64,000 bases of DNA from Streptomyces lucensis JCM 4490 (GCF_014650035.1 NZ_BMUE01000005.1:124001-188000); one strand, 5' to 3'. Counted from the first letter of the stretch, positions 17,772 to 27,177 are shown. The notes: generated from the sequence alone by a model not told the origin. Made by a program: numbers and translations.

Positions 17772-18536
17772 TCAGAACCGCCCGGCGCCCAGGTCCCGGG
17801 ACACCGCGCGGGCGCAGTCCCGCACCGCGGCGATCAGTTCGGGGCGCAGTTCACCGTCGCGGCACAGCCGCTCCACCGCGCCCGTGATGCCGACCGCGCC
17901 CACGGGCATGCGGCGCCGGTCGTGGATGGGGGCGGCGACGGAGGCCACGCCCTCCCAGGTCTCCTCCACGTCCGCCGCGTACCCACGCGCGCGCGTGACG
18001 TCGAGAAGGTGCTCGAAGTCCTCCGGCTCGCACACGGTGCGGTCCGTGAAGGGCTTCCTGTCGGCCTCCATGGCCTCGCTGTGCGCCACCGGGTCGTAGG
18101 CCGACAGCACCTTGCCGAGCGCCGTGGAGTGCAGGGGCTGCATGGCCCCTATCTCCAGGACCTGCCGGCTGTCGTCCGGCCGGAAGACGTGGTGCACGAT
18201 CAGGACGCCCTGCTGGTGCAGGACGCCCAGGTACACGCTCTCGCCGCTGGAACGGGCCAGGTCGTCGGTCCACACCAGGGCCCGTGCCCGCAGTTCGTGC
18301 ACGTCCAGGTACGTGGTGCCGAGCCGCAGCAGCTCCGCGCCCAGCTGGTAGCGCCCCGAGGCGTCGTCCTGTTCGACGAACCCCTCCTGCTGGAGGGTGC
18401 GCAGGATGCCGTGGGCGGTGCCCTTGGCGAGGCCCAGGGAGGAGGCGATGTCCGAGAGGCCGAGCCGTCGCTCGCCGCCCGCGAGCAGCCGCAGCATCGC
18501 CGCCGCCCGTTCGAGCGACTGGATGTTCCGTGCCAT
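17772..18536 (-). CDS. gylR: IclR-family regulator of glycerol catabolism
   Basis: 254 residues, the length I recall for GylR. The winged HTH is at the N-terminus (RAAAMLRLLAGGERRLGLSD, then SLGLAKGTAHGILRTL), and the IclR effector domain follows (DVHELRARALV, then LHSTALGKVLSAYDP). GylR represses the glycerol genes and its own gene; glycerol-3-phosphate is the reported inducer. Start at ATG 18536 (MARNIQSLERA); the longer in-frame extension to 18764 crosses the operator and is rejected. A 19-bp palindrome lies 53 bp upstream. Confidence 0.93.
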   Translation of the reverse strand: MARNIQSLERAAAMLRLLAGGERRLGLSDIASSLGLAKGTAHGILRTLQQEGFVEQDDASGRYQLGAELLRLGTTYLDVHELRARALVWTDDLARSSGESVYLGVLHQQGVLIVHHVFRPDDSRQVLEIGAMQPLHSTALGKVLSAYDPVAHSEAMEADRKPFTDRTVCEPEDFEHLLDVTRARGYAADVEETWEGVASVAAPIHDRRRMPVGAVGITGAVERLCRDGELRPELIAAVRDCARAVSRDLGAGRF

Positions 18537-18588
18537 CGCCGTACTGCCTCCGTCTTCTTCGACCACTGGCGAACAGCCCACTAGACAC

Positions 18589-18607
18589 TGTTCGGCAATG
18601 TCGAACA
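18589..18607. promoter_or_regulatory. Probable GylR operator upstream of gylR
   Basis: TGTTCGGCAATGTCGAACA has perfect TGTTCG/CGAACA arms around a 7-bp centre. The related sequence at 17534 supports it as the GylR binding site and implies autoregulation. Confidence 0.65.
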
Positions 18608-18736
18608 CTACCGGTCGTTGTCGACTCCCCGCCAATAGTCGGACGACACCAGTTGTGTCACACGGGAGCGCGGCACGGCGTGCGGGCGGCGGCGTCCGCC
18701 TCGTGGACGCCGGTGCCCATCCGGGCGGACTCCCGG

Positions 18737-18742
18737 TTACCC
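18737..18742 (+). promoter_or_regulatory. Putative metH -10 box
   Basis: TACCCT would start transcription near 18750, leaving a ~70-nt leader before metH. The leader shows no cobalamin or SAM riboswitch core that I can recognise. Confidence 0.3.
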
Positions 18743-18818
18743 TGACGCCGTGCGGCCTCCCCACCTGGTCCGGGGAAACCGCATAGCCGACAGCCGTCGC
18801 ATCCCAGGGAGCCCCTTC

Positions 18819-21800
18819 ATGGCCTCGTCGCCAACGTCCCCTTCCGCCGACAGCCGGACCCGCGCGTCCGCGCTCCGAGAGGCGCTCGCCACCCGTGTGG
18901 TCGTCGCCGACGGAGCCATGGGCACCATGCTCCAGGCCCAGGAGCCGACCCTCGAGGACTTCGAGAACCTAGAGGGCTGCAACGAGATCCTCAACCTCAC
19001 CCGCCCCGACATCGTCCGCTCCGTCCACGAGGCGTACTTCGCCGTGGGCGTCGACTGCGTCGAGACGAACACCTTCGGGGCCAACCACTCGGCCATGGCC
19101 GAGTACGACATCGCCGACCGCGTGCACGAGCTGTCCGAGGCCGGCGCCCGCATCGCCCGCGAGGTGGCCGACGGGTTCACCGCCTCCGACGGCCGGCCCC
19201 GCTGGGTCCTCGGCTCCATCGGCCCCGGCACCAAGCTGCCCACCCTCGGCCACGTGCCCTACCCCACCCTCCGTGACGGCTTCCAGGCCAACGCCGAGGG
19301 CCTGCTCGCGGGCGGCGCGGACGCGCTGATCGTGGAGACCACGCAGGACCTGCTGCAGACCAAGGCGTCCGTGCTCGGCGCCCGCCGGGCCATGGAGGCG
19401 CTCGGCGCCGACGTCCCGCTGCTGGTGTCCATGGCGTTCGAGACCACCGGCACCATGCTGCTCGGCTCCGAGATCGGCGCCGCGCTCACCGCGCTGGAAC
19501 CGCTCGGCATCGACATGATCGGCCTGAACTGCTCGACCGGCCCGGCCGAGATGAGCGAGCACCTGCGCTACCTCACCCGGCACTCCCGCATCCCGCTGCT
19601 GTGCATGCCCAACGCGGGCCTGCCCGTCCTCACCAAGGACGGCGCGCACTTCCCGCTCGGCCCCGAGGGTTTGGCCGACGCCCAGGAGAACTTCGTCCGG
19701 GACTACGGCCTCTCCCTGATCGGCGGCTGCTGCGGCACCACCCCCGAGCACCTGCGCCAGGTCGTCGAGCGGGTCCACGGCCTCACCCCGCCCGAGCGCC
19801 GCCCGCAGCCCGAGGCGGGCGCCGCCTCCCTCTACCAGTCGGTCCCCTTCCGCCAGGACACCGCCTACCTGGCCATCGGTGAACGCACCAACGCCAACGG
19901 CTCCAAGAAGTTCCGCGAGGCCATGCTGGAGGGCCGCTGGGACGACTGCGTGGAGATGGCCCGGGACCAGATCCGCGAGGGCGCGCACATGCTCGACCTC
20001 TGCGTCGACTACGTCGGCCGCGACGGCGTCGCCGACATGGAGGAACTGGCCGGCCGCTTCGCCACCGCCTCCACCCTCCCGATCGTGCTCGACTCCACCG
20101 AGGTCGACGTCATCCGGGCCGGCCTGGAGAAGCTCGGCGGCCGCGCGGTGATCAACTCCGTGAACTACGAGGACGGCGACGGCCCGGACTCCCGGTTCGC
20201 CAAGGTCACCCGGCTCGCCAGGGAGCACGGCGCCGCCCTGATCGCGCTGACCATCGACGAGGAGGGCCAGGCCCGCACACCCGAGAAGAAGGTCGAGATC
20301 GCCGAGCGGCTGATCGCCGACCTCACCGGGAACTGGGGCATCCACGAGGAGGACATCCTCATCGACACCCTGACCTTCACCATCTGTACCGGCCAGGAGG
20401 AGTCCCGCAAGGACGGCATCGCCACCATCGAGGCGATCCGCGAGCTGAAGAAGCGGCACCCGGCCGTGCAGACCACCCTGGGCCTGTCCAACATCTCCTT
20501 CGGCCTGAACCCGGCCGCCCGCATCCTGCTGAACTCCGTCTTCCTCGACGAGTGCGTCAAGGCGGGCCTGGACTCGGCGATCGTGCACGCCTCGAAGATC
20601 CTGCCGATCGCCCGCTTCAGCGAGGAAGAGGTCGCCACGGCCCTCGACCTGATCCACGACCGCCGTTCCGAGGGCTACGACCCCCTGCAGAAGCTCATGC
20701 GGCTCTTCGAGGGCGCCACGGCGAAGTCCCTGAAGGCCGGCAAGGCCGAGGAGCTGGCCGCGCTGCCGCTGGAGGAGCGCCTCAAGCGCCGCATCATCGA
20801 CGGCGAGCGCAACGGCCTGGAGGCGGACCTGGACGAGGCGCTTCAGGACCGCCCGGCACTCGACATCGTCAACGAGACCCTGCTGGACGGCATGAAGGTC
20901 GTCGGCGACCTGTTCGGCTCCGGCCAGATGCAGCTGCCGTTCGTCCTGCAGTCCGCCGAGGTCATGAAGGCGGCGGTGGCCCACCTCGAACCGCACATGG
21001 AGAAGTCGGACTCCGAGGGCAAGGGCACCATCGTGCTGGCCACCGTGCGCGGCGACGTGCACGACATCGGCAAGAACCTCGTCGACATCATCCTGTCCAA
21101 CAACGGCTACAACGTCGTCAACCTCGGTATCAAGCAGCCGGTCTCCGCGATCCTGGACGCCGCCGAGGAGCACCGGGCCGACGTCATCGGCATGTCCGGG
21201 CTGCTGGTGAAGTCCACGGTGATCATGAAGGAGAACCTGGAGGAGCTGAACCAGCGCAACCTCGCCGCCCGCTTCCCGGTCATCCTCGGCGGCGCCGCCC
21301 TGACCCGCGCCTACGTCGAGCAGGACCTGCACGAGATCTACCAGGGCGAGGTCCGCTACGCCCGCGACGCCTTCGAGGGCCTGCGCCTGATGGACGCCCT
21401 CATCGGCGTCAAGCGGGGCGTGCCCGGCGCCAAGCTGCCCGAACTCAGGCAGCGCCGGGTGCGCGCCGCCGCCGTCGAGATCGAGGAGCGCCCGCAGGAG
21501 GGCCACGTCCGCTCCGACGTCGCCACCGACAACCCCGTGCCCACCCCGCCCTTCTGGGACACCCGCGTCATCAAGGGCATCCAGCTCAAGGAGTACGCGA
21601 GCTGGCTGGACGAGGGCGCGCTGTTCAAGGGCCAGTGGGGGCTCAAGCAGGCCCGCACCGGCGAGGGGCCGACGTACGAGGAACTGGCCGAGACCGAGGG
21701 CCGCCCCCGGCTGCGCGGCCTCCTCGACCGGCTCCAGACCGAGAACCTGCTCGAAGCGGCTGTCGTCTACGGCTACTTCCCCTGCGTGTCCAAGGACGAC

Positions 21801-22331
21801 GACCTCATCATCCTGGACGAGCGGGGCAACGAGCGCACCCGCTTCACCTTCCCGCGCCAGCGCCGCGGCCGCCGCCTTTGCCTCGCCGACTTCTTCCGTC
21901 CGGAGGAGTCGGGCGAGACGGACGTCGTCGGCCTCCAGGTCGTCACCGTCGGCTCCCGCATCGGCGCGGAGACCGCCAAGCTCTTCGAGGCCAACGCCTA
22001 CCGCGACTACCTCGAACTGCACGGTCTGTCCGTCCAGCTGGCCGAGGCCCTCGCCGAGTACTGGCACGCCCGCGTCCGCGCCGAACTGGGCTTCGCCGGC
22101 GAGGACCCGGCCGCCATCGAGGACATGTTCGCCCTCAAGTACCGGGGCGCCCGCTTCTCCCTCGGCTACGGCGCCTGCCCCGACCTGGAGGACCGCGCCA
22201 AGATCGCCGAGCTGCTGAGGCCCGACCGGATCGGCGTCCAGCTGTCCGAGGAGTTCCAGCTGCACCCCGAGCAGTCCACGGACGCCATCGTGATCCACCA
22301 CCCGGAGGCCAAGTACTTCAACGCCCGCTGA
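18819..22331 (+). CDS. metH: Cobalamin-dependent methionine synthase
   Basis: 1170 residues, full length. Transfers the methyl group of 5-methyltetrahydrofolate to homocysteine via methylcobalamin. Domains in order: homocysteine methyltransferase (~10-320, zinc ligands in GLNCSTGP ~236 and IGGCCGTTPEH ~303), pterin-binding (~355-620, NANGSKKFREAM), B12-binding with cap (~650-880, DVHDIGKN carrying the axial His ~748) and the SAM-dependent reactivation domain (~900-1160, ending YFNAR). Start ATG 18819 follows AGGGAG. It is divergent from gylR and monocistronic; no riboswitch is evident. Confidence 0.96.
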   Translation: MASSPTSPSADSRTRASALREALATRVVVADGAMGTMLQAQEPTLEDFENLEGCNEILNLTRPDIVRSVHEAYFAVGVDCVETNTFGANHSAMAEYDIADRVHELSEAGARIAREVADGFTASDGRPRWVLGSIGPGTKLPTLGHVPYPTLRDGFQANAEGLLAGGADALIVETTQDLLQTKASVLGARRAMEALGADVPLLVSMAFETTGTMLLGSEIGAALTALEPLGIDMIGLNCSTGPAEMSEHLRYLTRHSRIPLLCMPNAGLPVLTKDGAHFPLGPEGLADAQENFVRDYGLSLIGGCCGTTPEHLRQVVERVHGLTPPERRPQPEAGAASLYQSVPFRQDTAYLAIGERTNANGSKKFREAMLEGRWDDCVEMARDQIREGAHMLDLCVDYVGRDGVADMEELAGRFATASTLPIVLDSTEVDVIRAGLEKLGGRAVINSVNYEDGDGPDSRFAKVTRLAREHGAALIALTIDEEGQARTPEKKVEIAERLIADLTGNWGIHEEDILIDTLTFTICTGQEESRKDGIATIEAIRELKKRHPAVQTTLGLSNISFGLNPAARILLNSVFLDECVKAGLDSAIVHASKILPIARFSEEEVATALDLIHDRRSEGYDPLQKLMRLFEGATAKSLKAGKAEELAALPLEERLKRRIIDGERNGLEADLDEALQDRPALDIVNETLLDGMKVVGDLFGSGQMQLPFVLQSAEVMKAAVAHLEPHMEKSDSEGKGTIVLATVRGDVHDIGKNLVDIILSNNGYNVVNLGIKQPVSAILDAAEEHRADVIGMSGLLVKSTVIMKENLEELNQRNLAARFPVILGGAALTRAYVEQDLHEIYQGEVRYARDAFEGLRLMDALIGVKRGVPGAKLPELRQRRVRAAAVEIEERPQEGHVRSDVATDNPVPTPPFWDTRVIKGIQLKEYASWLDEGALFKGQWGLKQARTGEGPTYEELAETEGRPRLRGLLDRLQTENLLEAAVVYGYFPCVSKDDDLIILDERGNERTRFTFPRQRRGRRLCLADFFRPEESGETDVVGLQVVTVGSRIGAETAKLFEANAYRDYLELHGLSVQLAEALAEYWHARVRAELGFAGEDPAAIEDMFALKYRGARFSLGYGACPDLEDRAKIAELLRPDRIGVQLSEEFQLHPEQSTDAIVIHHPEAKYFNAR

Positions 22332-22390
22332 GCCCTCCCGGGGGGTCGGCGGGGCGCCCACGCGGCGTCGGGTCGCGGGTTTCGCGGGGC

Positions 22391-22435
22391 GGGTGGGTGG
22401 TGGGCTGGTCGCGCAGTTCCCCGCGCCCCTGGGGG
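22391..22435. repeat. Streptomyces intergenic repeat, copy A
   Basis: A 45-bp unit containing GTCGCGCAGTTCCCCGCGCC is repeated exactly 120 bp downstream (22511-22555) with two mismatches. I recall this type of sequence as widespread between Streptomyces genes. Confidence 0.8.
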
Positions 22436-22510
22436 TGTGTCGTGCTGTGCGCTGCGTGCGACGGTTTTCCGGGGTGGCCGGGGCGCGTATGCGGCGGGTG
22501 TCGCGGGTGC

Positions 22511-22555
22511 GGGTGGGTGGTGGGCCGGTCGCGCGGTTCCCCGCGCCCCTGGGGG
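22511..22555. repeat. Streptomyces intergenic repeat, copy B
   Basis: Second copy of the 45-bp unit. Its right end merges into the 32-bp palindrome at 22542-22573. The surrounding 22332-22697 gap has no gene I can support. Confidence 0.8.
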
Positions 22556-22573
22556 CGCGCCCCCAGGGGCGCG
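22542..22573. terminator. Perfect 32-bp palindrome
   Basis: The 16-bp half CGCGCCCCTGGGGGCG is followed directly by its exact complement, with no loop and no T-run. It may act as a terminator after metH or as a repeat-borne cruciform. Confidence 0.55.
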
Positions 22574-22641
22574 TCAGATGGCTGGGCGCCGGTACGGCCA
22601 GGCGTTTCGGACGGCGAAGTCGTACACTGGTCGGTCCACTG

Positions 22642-22671
22642 CAGGCCGGTTCCCCGCGCGGAACCGGCCTG
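22642..22671 (+). promoter_or_regulatory. Hairpin just upstream of the HAD gene ribosome site
   Basis: CAGGCCGGTTCC pairs perfectly with GGAACCGGCCTG around CCGCGC. It ends 11 nt before AAGGAGG. It could be a terminator for upstream reads or a 5' UTR structure. Confidence 0.5.
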
Positions 22672-22697
22672 GTCGTCCCTCAAGGAGGTGCGCCAGG

Positions 22698-23399
22698 ATG
22701 ACCAGCACGGTCCCCGCGCTCGGAACCCGTACGGCCGAAGGGTCCGCCCTGCAGGCGGTGCTCCTCGACATGGACGGCACCCTGGTCGACACCGAGGGCT
22801 TCTGGTGGGACGTCGAGGTGGAGGTCTTCGCCTCCCTCGGCCACCCCCTGGACGAGTCCTGGCGGCACGTCGTGGTCGGCGGCCCCATGACCCGCAGCGC
22901 CGGCTTCCTCATCGAGGCCACCGGCGCCGACATCACCCTCGCCGAACTCGCCGTGCTGCTCAACGAGGGCTTCGAGGACCGCATCGGCCACGCCCTGCCG
23001 CTGATGCCGGGCGCCGCCCGGCTGCTCGCCGAACTCCACGAGCACGCGATCCCCACGGCCCTGGTCTCCGCGTCCCACCGGCGCATCATCGACCGCGTGC
23101 TGGCCGTGCTCGGCGCCCACCACTTCCAGCTGTCCGTCGCCGGCGACGAGATCTCACGCACCAAGCCCTTCCCCGACCCCTACCTGTTCGCCGCCGCACG
23201 GCTCGGCGCGGACCCGGCCAGGTGCGCCGTCGTCGAGGACACCGCGACCGGCGTCGCCGCCGCCGAGGCAGCGGGCTGCCGGGTGGTCGCCGTACCCTCC
23301 GTCGCCCCGATCACCCCGGCCGTGGGACGCACCGTGGTCACCTCCCTGGAAGAGGTGGATCTGCCATTTCTGCGGGACCTGATGACGGATATGCGCTAG
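22698..23399 (+). CDS. HAD-family phosphatase
   Basis: 233 residues. Motif I LLDMDGTLVDTEGFWWD contains the DxD nucleophile; motif II is in TALVSASHRR; motif III Lys lies in SRTKPFPDPYLFAAA; motif IV is AVVEDTATGV. A helical cap (~residues 35-100) places it with subfamily I phosphatases of the beta-phosphoglucomutase/phosphoglycolate type; the substrate is unknown. ATG 22698 follows a strong AAGGAGG. Probably its own transcription unit. Confidence 0.88.
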   Translation: MTSTVPALGTRTAEGSALQAVLLDMDGTLVDTEGFWWDVEVEVFASLGHPLDESWRHVVVGGPMTRSAGFLIEATGADITLAELAVLLNEGFEDRIGHALPLMPGAARLLAELHEHAIPTALVSASHRRIIDRVLAVLGAHHFQLSVAGDEISRTKPFPDPYLFAAARLGADPARCAVVEDTATGVAAAEAAGCRVVAVPSVAPITPAVGRTVVTSLEEVDLPFLRDLMTDMR

Positions 23400-23832
23400 C
23401 CCTTCACCCAGCGTGCGAAGACCATTGGCCACGTTGGCCAGAATTCCAGGGAAGTACGTCCGAGCGGAATAACGGAGTCGGGCGGCGGCCGAATTCCACT
23501 GACTGCCCACACAGTTGCGTGTGTGAGGTTCCCCACTCCAGGCGCTCTCGACAACGTTGGCAGGCTGTGCTGATCCGGCCCGGTGGTCCGGAATCGGCAG
23601 GTGCTTGTGTCCCGATTGGTGGGATGCTGCACTAATCCTGCCGCTGTCGGGTTTTCGGTGTGTCCGCACCCGGTTCCACTGCGTGATGGGATCTCAACTC
23701 ACGCGGCCGCGAACCCCCGTGCGCCCGCGGACTAATCTCATCGCGAGAACATCGCCGCACACCCCCGTGATCCGCCGCACCACCCATGCATGCCGGGTAC
23801 ACGGACACGAACAGCTCTGGAGAAACACCCGC
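23400..23832. other. 433-bp gap with no supported gene
   Basis: Region upstream of the first binding-lipoprotein gene. I see no convincing coding frame. ACGTTGGC occurs at 23431 and 23554, and GAATTCCA occurs twice between them, so control sites are possible but unproven. The last 50 bp hold the leader of the lipoprotein gene. Confidence 0.5.
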
Positions 23833-25437
23833 ATGAACCGCAAGACTCTGGTGCTGCCGGCGGTCGCCGGCCTGCTCACCCCGGTCCTCGCCGCCTGCGG
23901 CACGACCGAGAGCGGGAGCCACGGCGGCGACGCCATCGTCGTCGGCACCACCGACCGGTTCACCGCAACCACGGACGCCCCCGCCCCCCTCGACCCGGCC
24001 TACGCCTACGACGTCGGCACCTGGAACATCCTGCGCCAGACCGTGCAGACCCTGATGAGCCAGCCCAAGGGTGAGGGCGACCCCGTCCCGGACGCCGCCG
24101 AGAGCTGCACCTTCACCGACAGCGGCAACGAGCGCTACGCCTGCAAGCTGCGCTCCGGCCTGCAGTTCGCGAGCGGCGACCCGGTGACCGCGTCGGACGT
24201 CAAGTACTCCATCGAGCGTGCGCTGCGCATCGACTCCGACAGCGGCGTCTCCGCCCTGCTGAACACCATCGACACGATCGAGACGCAGGGCGAGCACGAG
24301 GTCATCTTCCACCTCAAGACGGCCGACGCCACCTTCCCGTACAAGCTGTCCACCCCGGTCGCGGGCATCGTCAACCCGAAGGACTACGAGAAGGACAAGC
24401 TCCGCGACGGCTTCGACGTCGACGGCTCCGGCCCCTACACCTTCGACGCCGACGTCGAGGACAACGCGATCGTCAGCGCCACCTTCACGAAGAACCCCTC
24501 CTACAAGGGCTACGTGACGGTGAACAACGACCAGGTCGAACTGCGCTCCTTCGAGGACGCGGACGCCATGGGCACCGCGATCGACAAGGGTGACATCGAC
24601 GTCATGACCCGCACCATGACGCCCGCGCAGATCAAGAAGCTGGACGCCGTCAGCGACGGCGACGTCGACCTGGTCGACATGCCGGGCCTCGAGATCCGCT
24701 ACCTGGCCTTCGACACCGAGGCGCCCAGCGTGAAGTCCAAGGCCGTACGCCAGGCCATGGCCCAGGTCGTCAACCGCGGCGAACTCGTCTCCAAGGTCTA
24801 CGGCACCCAGGCCGAGCCGCTGTACTCGCTCGTCCCCGCCACCATCACCGGCCACTCCAACTCGTTCTTCAACAAGTACGGCAACCCCAGCGCCGCGAAG
24901 GCGAAGAGCCTGCTCGCCAAGGCCGGCATCACCACCCCGGTGAAGCTGACCCTGCACTACACCACCGACCACTACGGTTCGGCCACCAAGCAGGAGTTCG
25001 AGATCCTGCAGCGTCAGCTGAACAACAGCGGCCTGTTCGACGTCTCCATCAAGGGCCACCCCTGGGACACCTTCCGGCCCGCCGAGAAGAAGGGCGAGTA
25101 CGACGTCTACGGCATGGGCTGGTTCCCGGACTTCCCCGACGCCGACAACTTCCTCGCGCCCTTCCTCGACAAGGACAACTTCCTCGGCTCGCCGTACTCC
25201 AACGGCATGGTGCAGCGCGACCTGATCCCGGAGTCCCGCCGCGAGGCCGACCGGCTCGGCGCCTCCAACACCCTGACGGACATCCAGGACATCGTCGCCG
25301 ACGACGTCCCCGTCCTTCCGCTGTGGCAGGGCAAGCAGTACGTCGCAGCCCGCACCGACGTCAAGGGCGTCGCCTATGCCCTCAACTCCTCCTCGAGCCT
25401 CCAGCTGTGGGAGCTCAGCCGCGGTGCGAGCGGCTGA
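23833..25437 (+). CDS. Peptide-type ABC transporter substrate-binding lipoprotein (copy 1)
   Basis: 534 residues, SBP family 5 (OppA/DppA-like). The N-terminus MNRKTLVLPAVAGLLTPVLA runs into a lipobox cut before Cys (LAACG), so it is exported and lipid-anchored outside the membrane. Body motifs include RSGLQFASGDPVTASDVKYS and FPDFPDADNFLAPF. Ligand unknown; relatives bind peptides or nickel. ATG 23833 follows a GGAG. No permease or ATPase genes flank it, so it must borrow a transporter. It is paralogous to the next gene. Confidence 0.88.
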   Translation: MNRKTLVLPAVAGLLTPVLAACGTTESGSHGGDAIVVGTTDRFTATTDAPAPLDPAYAYDVGTWNILRQTVQTLMSQPKGEGDPVPDAAESCTFTDSGNERYACKLRSGLQFASGDPVTASDVKYSIERALRIDSDSGVSALLNTIDTIETQGEHEVIFHLKTADATFPYKLSTPVAGIVNPKDYEKDKLRDGFDVDGSGPYTFDADVEDNAIVSATFTKNPSYKGYVTVNNDQVELRSFEDADAMGTAIDKGDIDVMTRTMTPAQIKKLDAVSDGDVDLVDMPGLEIRYLAFDTEAPSVKSKAVRQAMAQVVNRGELVSKVYGTQAEPLYSLVPATITGHSNSFFNKYGNPSAAKAKSLLAKAGITTPVKLTLHYTTDHYGSATKQEFEILQRQLNNSGLFDVSIKGHPWDTFRPAEKKGEYDVYGMGWFPDFPDADNFLAPFLDKDNFLGSPYSNGMVQRDLIPESRREADRLGASNTLTDIQDIVADDVPVLPLWQGKQYVAARTDVKGVAYALNSSSSLQLWELSRGASG

Positions 25438-25541
25438 CGTCTCTCCTCCGTCCGGGGCCGGGGACGGCCCGCCCCGGACATCCGGGACCAGGACGGTGGC
25501 CCCGGGACGACGAACCGACGACAAGGCACAAGCAAGTGAAC

Positions 25542-27116
25542 ATGCGCAACCAGTGGCCAGTCCTGCCCGTCGTGGTGGGGCTGGCCTCCGGCCTGTTGAC
25601 CGGCTGCGGCTCGGAGACCGGCGATTCCGGGGGTACCGGCTCAGCCGTGGTGATGGGGATGTCCGACGACGTCCTCGCCACGGACCCGGCGTCCGGCTAC
25701 GACCCCGGCTCCTGGGTGTTGTTCAACAACGTCTTCCAGTCGCTGCTCAGCTTCCCCAAGGGCGCGGCCGAACCGGAACCCGAACTGGCTGAGCAGTGCA
25801 CCTTCACCGACACCCGGGCCATGGTGTACAAGTGCCGGCTGAAGGACGGCCTGAAGTTCAGCAACGGTGACGACCTCACCTCCGAGGACGTCAAGTTCTC
25901 GTTCGACCGCACCATGAAGATCGACGATCCCGCGGGCCCCGCCATCATGTTCCCCATGCTGGGCAGGGTCGAGACCCCGGACGCCAGGACGGTCGTCTTC
26001 CACCTCAAGGTCCCGGACGCCACCTTCCCCAGCAAGATAGCCTCCGGCGCCGGCTCCATCGTCGACCACCGGCAGTACGACGCCGACGGCCTGCGTACCG
26101 ACCACAAGGCCGTGGGCTCCGGCCCCTACACGCTGGACTCCTTCGACAAGGACCAGGCGGTCTTCTCCGTCAACGGCAACTACAAGGGCACCGCCGAGGT
26201 CAGCAACTCCGGCGTCACCGTGAAGTTCTTCCACGGCGACCGCACCGCCCTGAAGCAGGCCCTCCTCGACGGCGACGTCGACATCGCCTACCGGGGCCTG
26301 ACCGCCGCGGACATCGCCGACCTCGACAAGCAGGACGGCAGCAAGGGCGTCGACGTCGTCGACGGCAACAGCGCCGAGGTCCAGCACCTGGTCTTCAACG
26401 TGAAGGACCCGGTCGCGGGCAAGCTCGGCGTCCGCAAGGCCATGGCCCACCTCATCGACCGCGACGCCCTCATCAGGGACATCTACCAGGGCACCGCCAC
26501 CCCGCTGTACTCGATCATCCCGGCGGGCATCGCGGGCCACAACACCGCCTTCTTCGACACCTACGGCGCCCGCCCCAATCGCGCCAAGGCCGCCGCCGCG
26601 CTGCGCGCCGACGGCATCACCGGCAAGGTCAAGCTCACCCTGTGGTCCACGCCGTCCCGTTACGGCCCCGCCACCGACGAGGAGCTGAAGGCCATCGCCG
26701 GGCAGCTCAACGCCAGCGGGCTGTTCGACGCCGACGTCAAGTCCGTCGCCTTCGACCAGTACGAGAAGGACATCGCCAAGGGCAAGTACGGCGTCTACGT
26801 CAAGGGCTGGGTGCCCGACTACCCGGACGCCGACAACTTCACGGCGCCCTTCTTCGGCAAGGGCAACGTGCTCAGCAACAACTACAGCAACCGCACCATC
26901 ACCGGAACGCTGATCCCCGACACGGCCGCGCAGAGCGACCGCGCCGCCACCGACAAGGACTTCGGCAAGCTCCAGGACATCGTCGCCGCCGAACTGCCCG
27001 TCCTGCCGGTGTGGCAGGCCAAGCAGTACGCCGTCGCCCGGGACGGCGTCTACGGCCTCGAGTACTGCCTGGACGCCTCGACCGTGTTCCGGTTCTGGGA
27101 ACTCAGCAAGGGCTGA
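25542..27116 (+). CDS. Peptide-type ABC transporter substrate-binding lipoprotein (copy 2)
   Basis: 524 residues, same family as the preceding gene and clearly a tandem duplicate: KDGLKFSNGDDLTSEDVKFS, DYPDADNFTAPFFG and a FRFWELSKG terminus align with the first copy's RSGLQF..., FPDADNFLAPF and LQLWELSRG. The signal peptide ends in a lipobox before Cys (LTGCG). Start ATG 25542, or possibly GTG 25536. The 104-bp spacing suggests co-transcription. No membrane or ATPase component is adjacent. Confidence 0.88.
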   Translation: MRNQWPVLPVVVGLASGLLTGCGSETGDSGGTGSAVVMGMSDDVLATDPASGYDPGSWVLFNNVFQSLLSFPKGAAEPEPELAEQCTFTDTRAMVYKCRLKDGLKFSNGDDLTSEDVKFSFDRTMKIDDPAGPAIMFPMLGRVETPDARTVVFHLKVPDATFPSKIASGAGSIVDHRQYDADGLRTDHKAVGSGPYTLDSFDKDQAVFSVNGNYKGTAEVSNSGVTVKFFHGDRTALKQALLDGDVDIAYRGLTAADIADLDKQDGSKGVDVVDGNSAEVQHLVFNVKDPVAGKLGVRKAMAHLIDRDALIRDIYQGTATPLYSIIPAGIAGHNTAFFDTYGARPNRAKAAAALRADGITGKVKLTLWSTPSRYGPATDEELKAIAGQLNASGLFDADVKSVAFDQYEKDIAKGKYGVYVKGWVPDYPDADNFTAPFFGKGNVLSNNYSNRTITGTLIPDTAAQSDRAATDKDFGKLQDIVAAELPVLPVWQAKQYAVARDGVYGLEYCLDASTVFRFWELSKG

Positions 27117-27128
27117 CGGCCGGACGAC

Positions 27129-27169
27129 GCGAAGGGCGCCCCTGACCGAACGGCAGGGGCGCCCTTCGC
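27129..27169. terminator. Bidirectional hairpin terminator
   Basis: A perfect 16-bp stem (GCGAAGGGCGCCCCTG with its complement) around a 9-nt loop lies between the second lipoprotein gene and the converging response regulator. Confidence 0.8.
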
Positions 27170-27177
27170 CGTACCCG

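Noticed and set aside
18537-18818. Cobalamin or SAM riboswitch before metH
   Set aside because: No B12-box or recognisable SAM/SAH aptamer core is visible in the leader; the likely leader is only ~70 nt.
18969-22361. 1130-codon open frame antisense to metH
   Set aside because: It shadows a clear metH on the other strand; composition is Gly/Val/Leu/Asp repeats typical of antisense frames.
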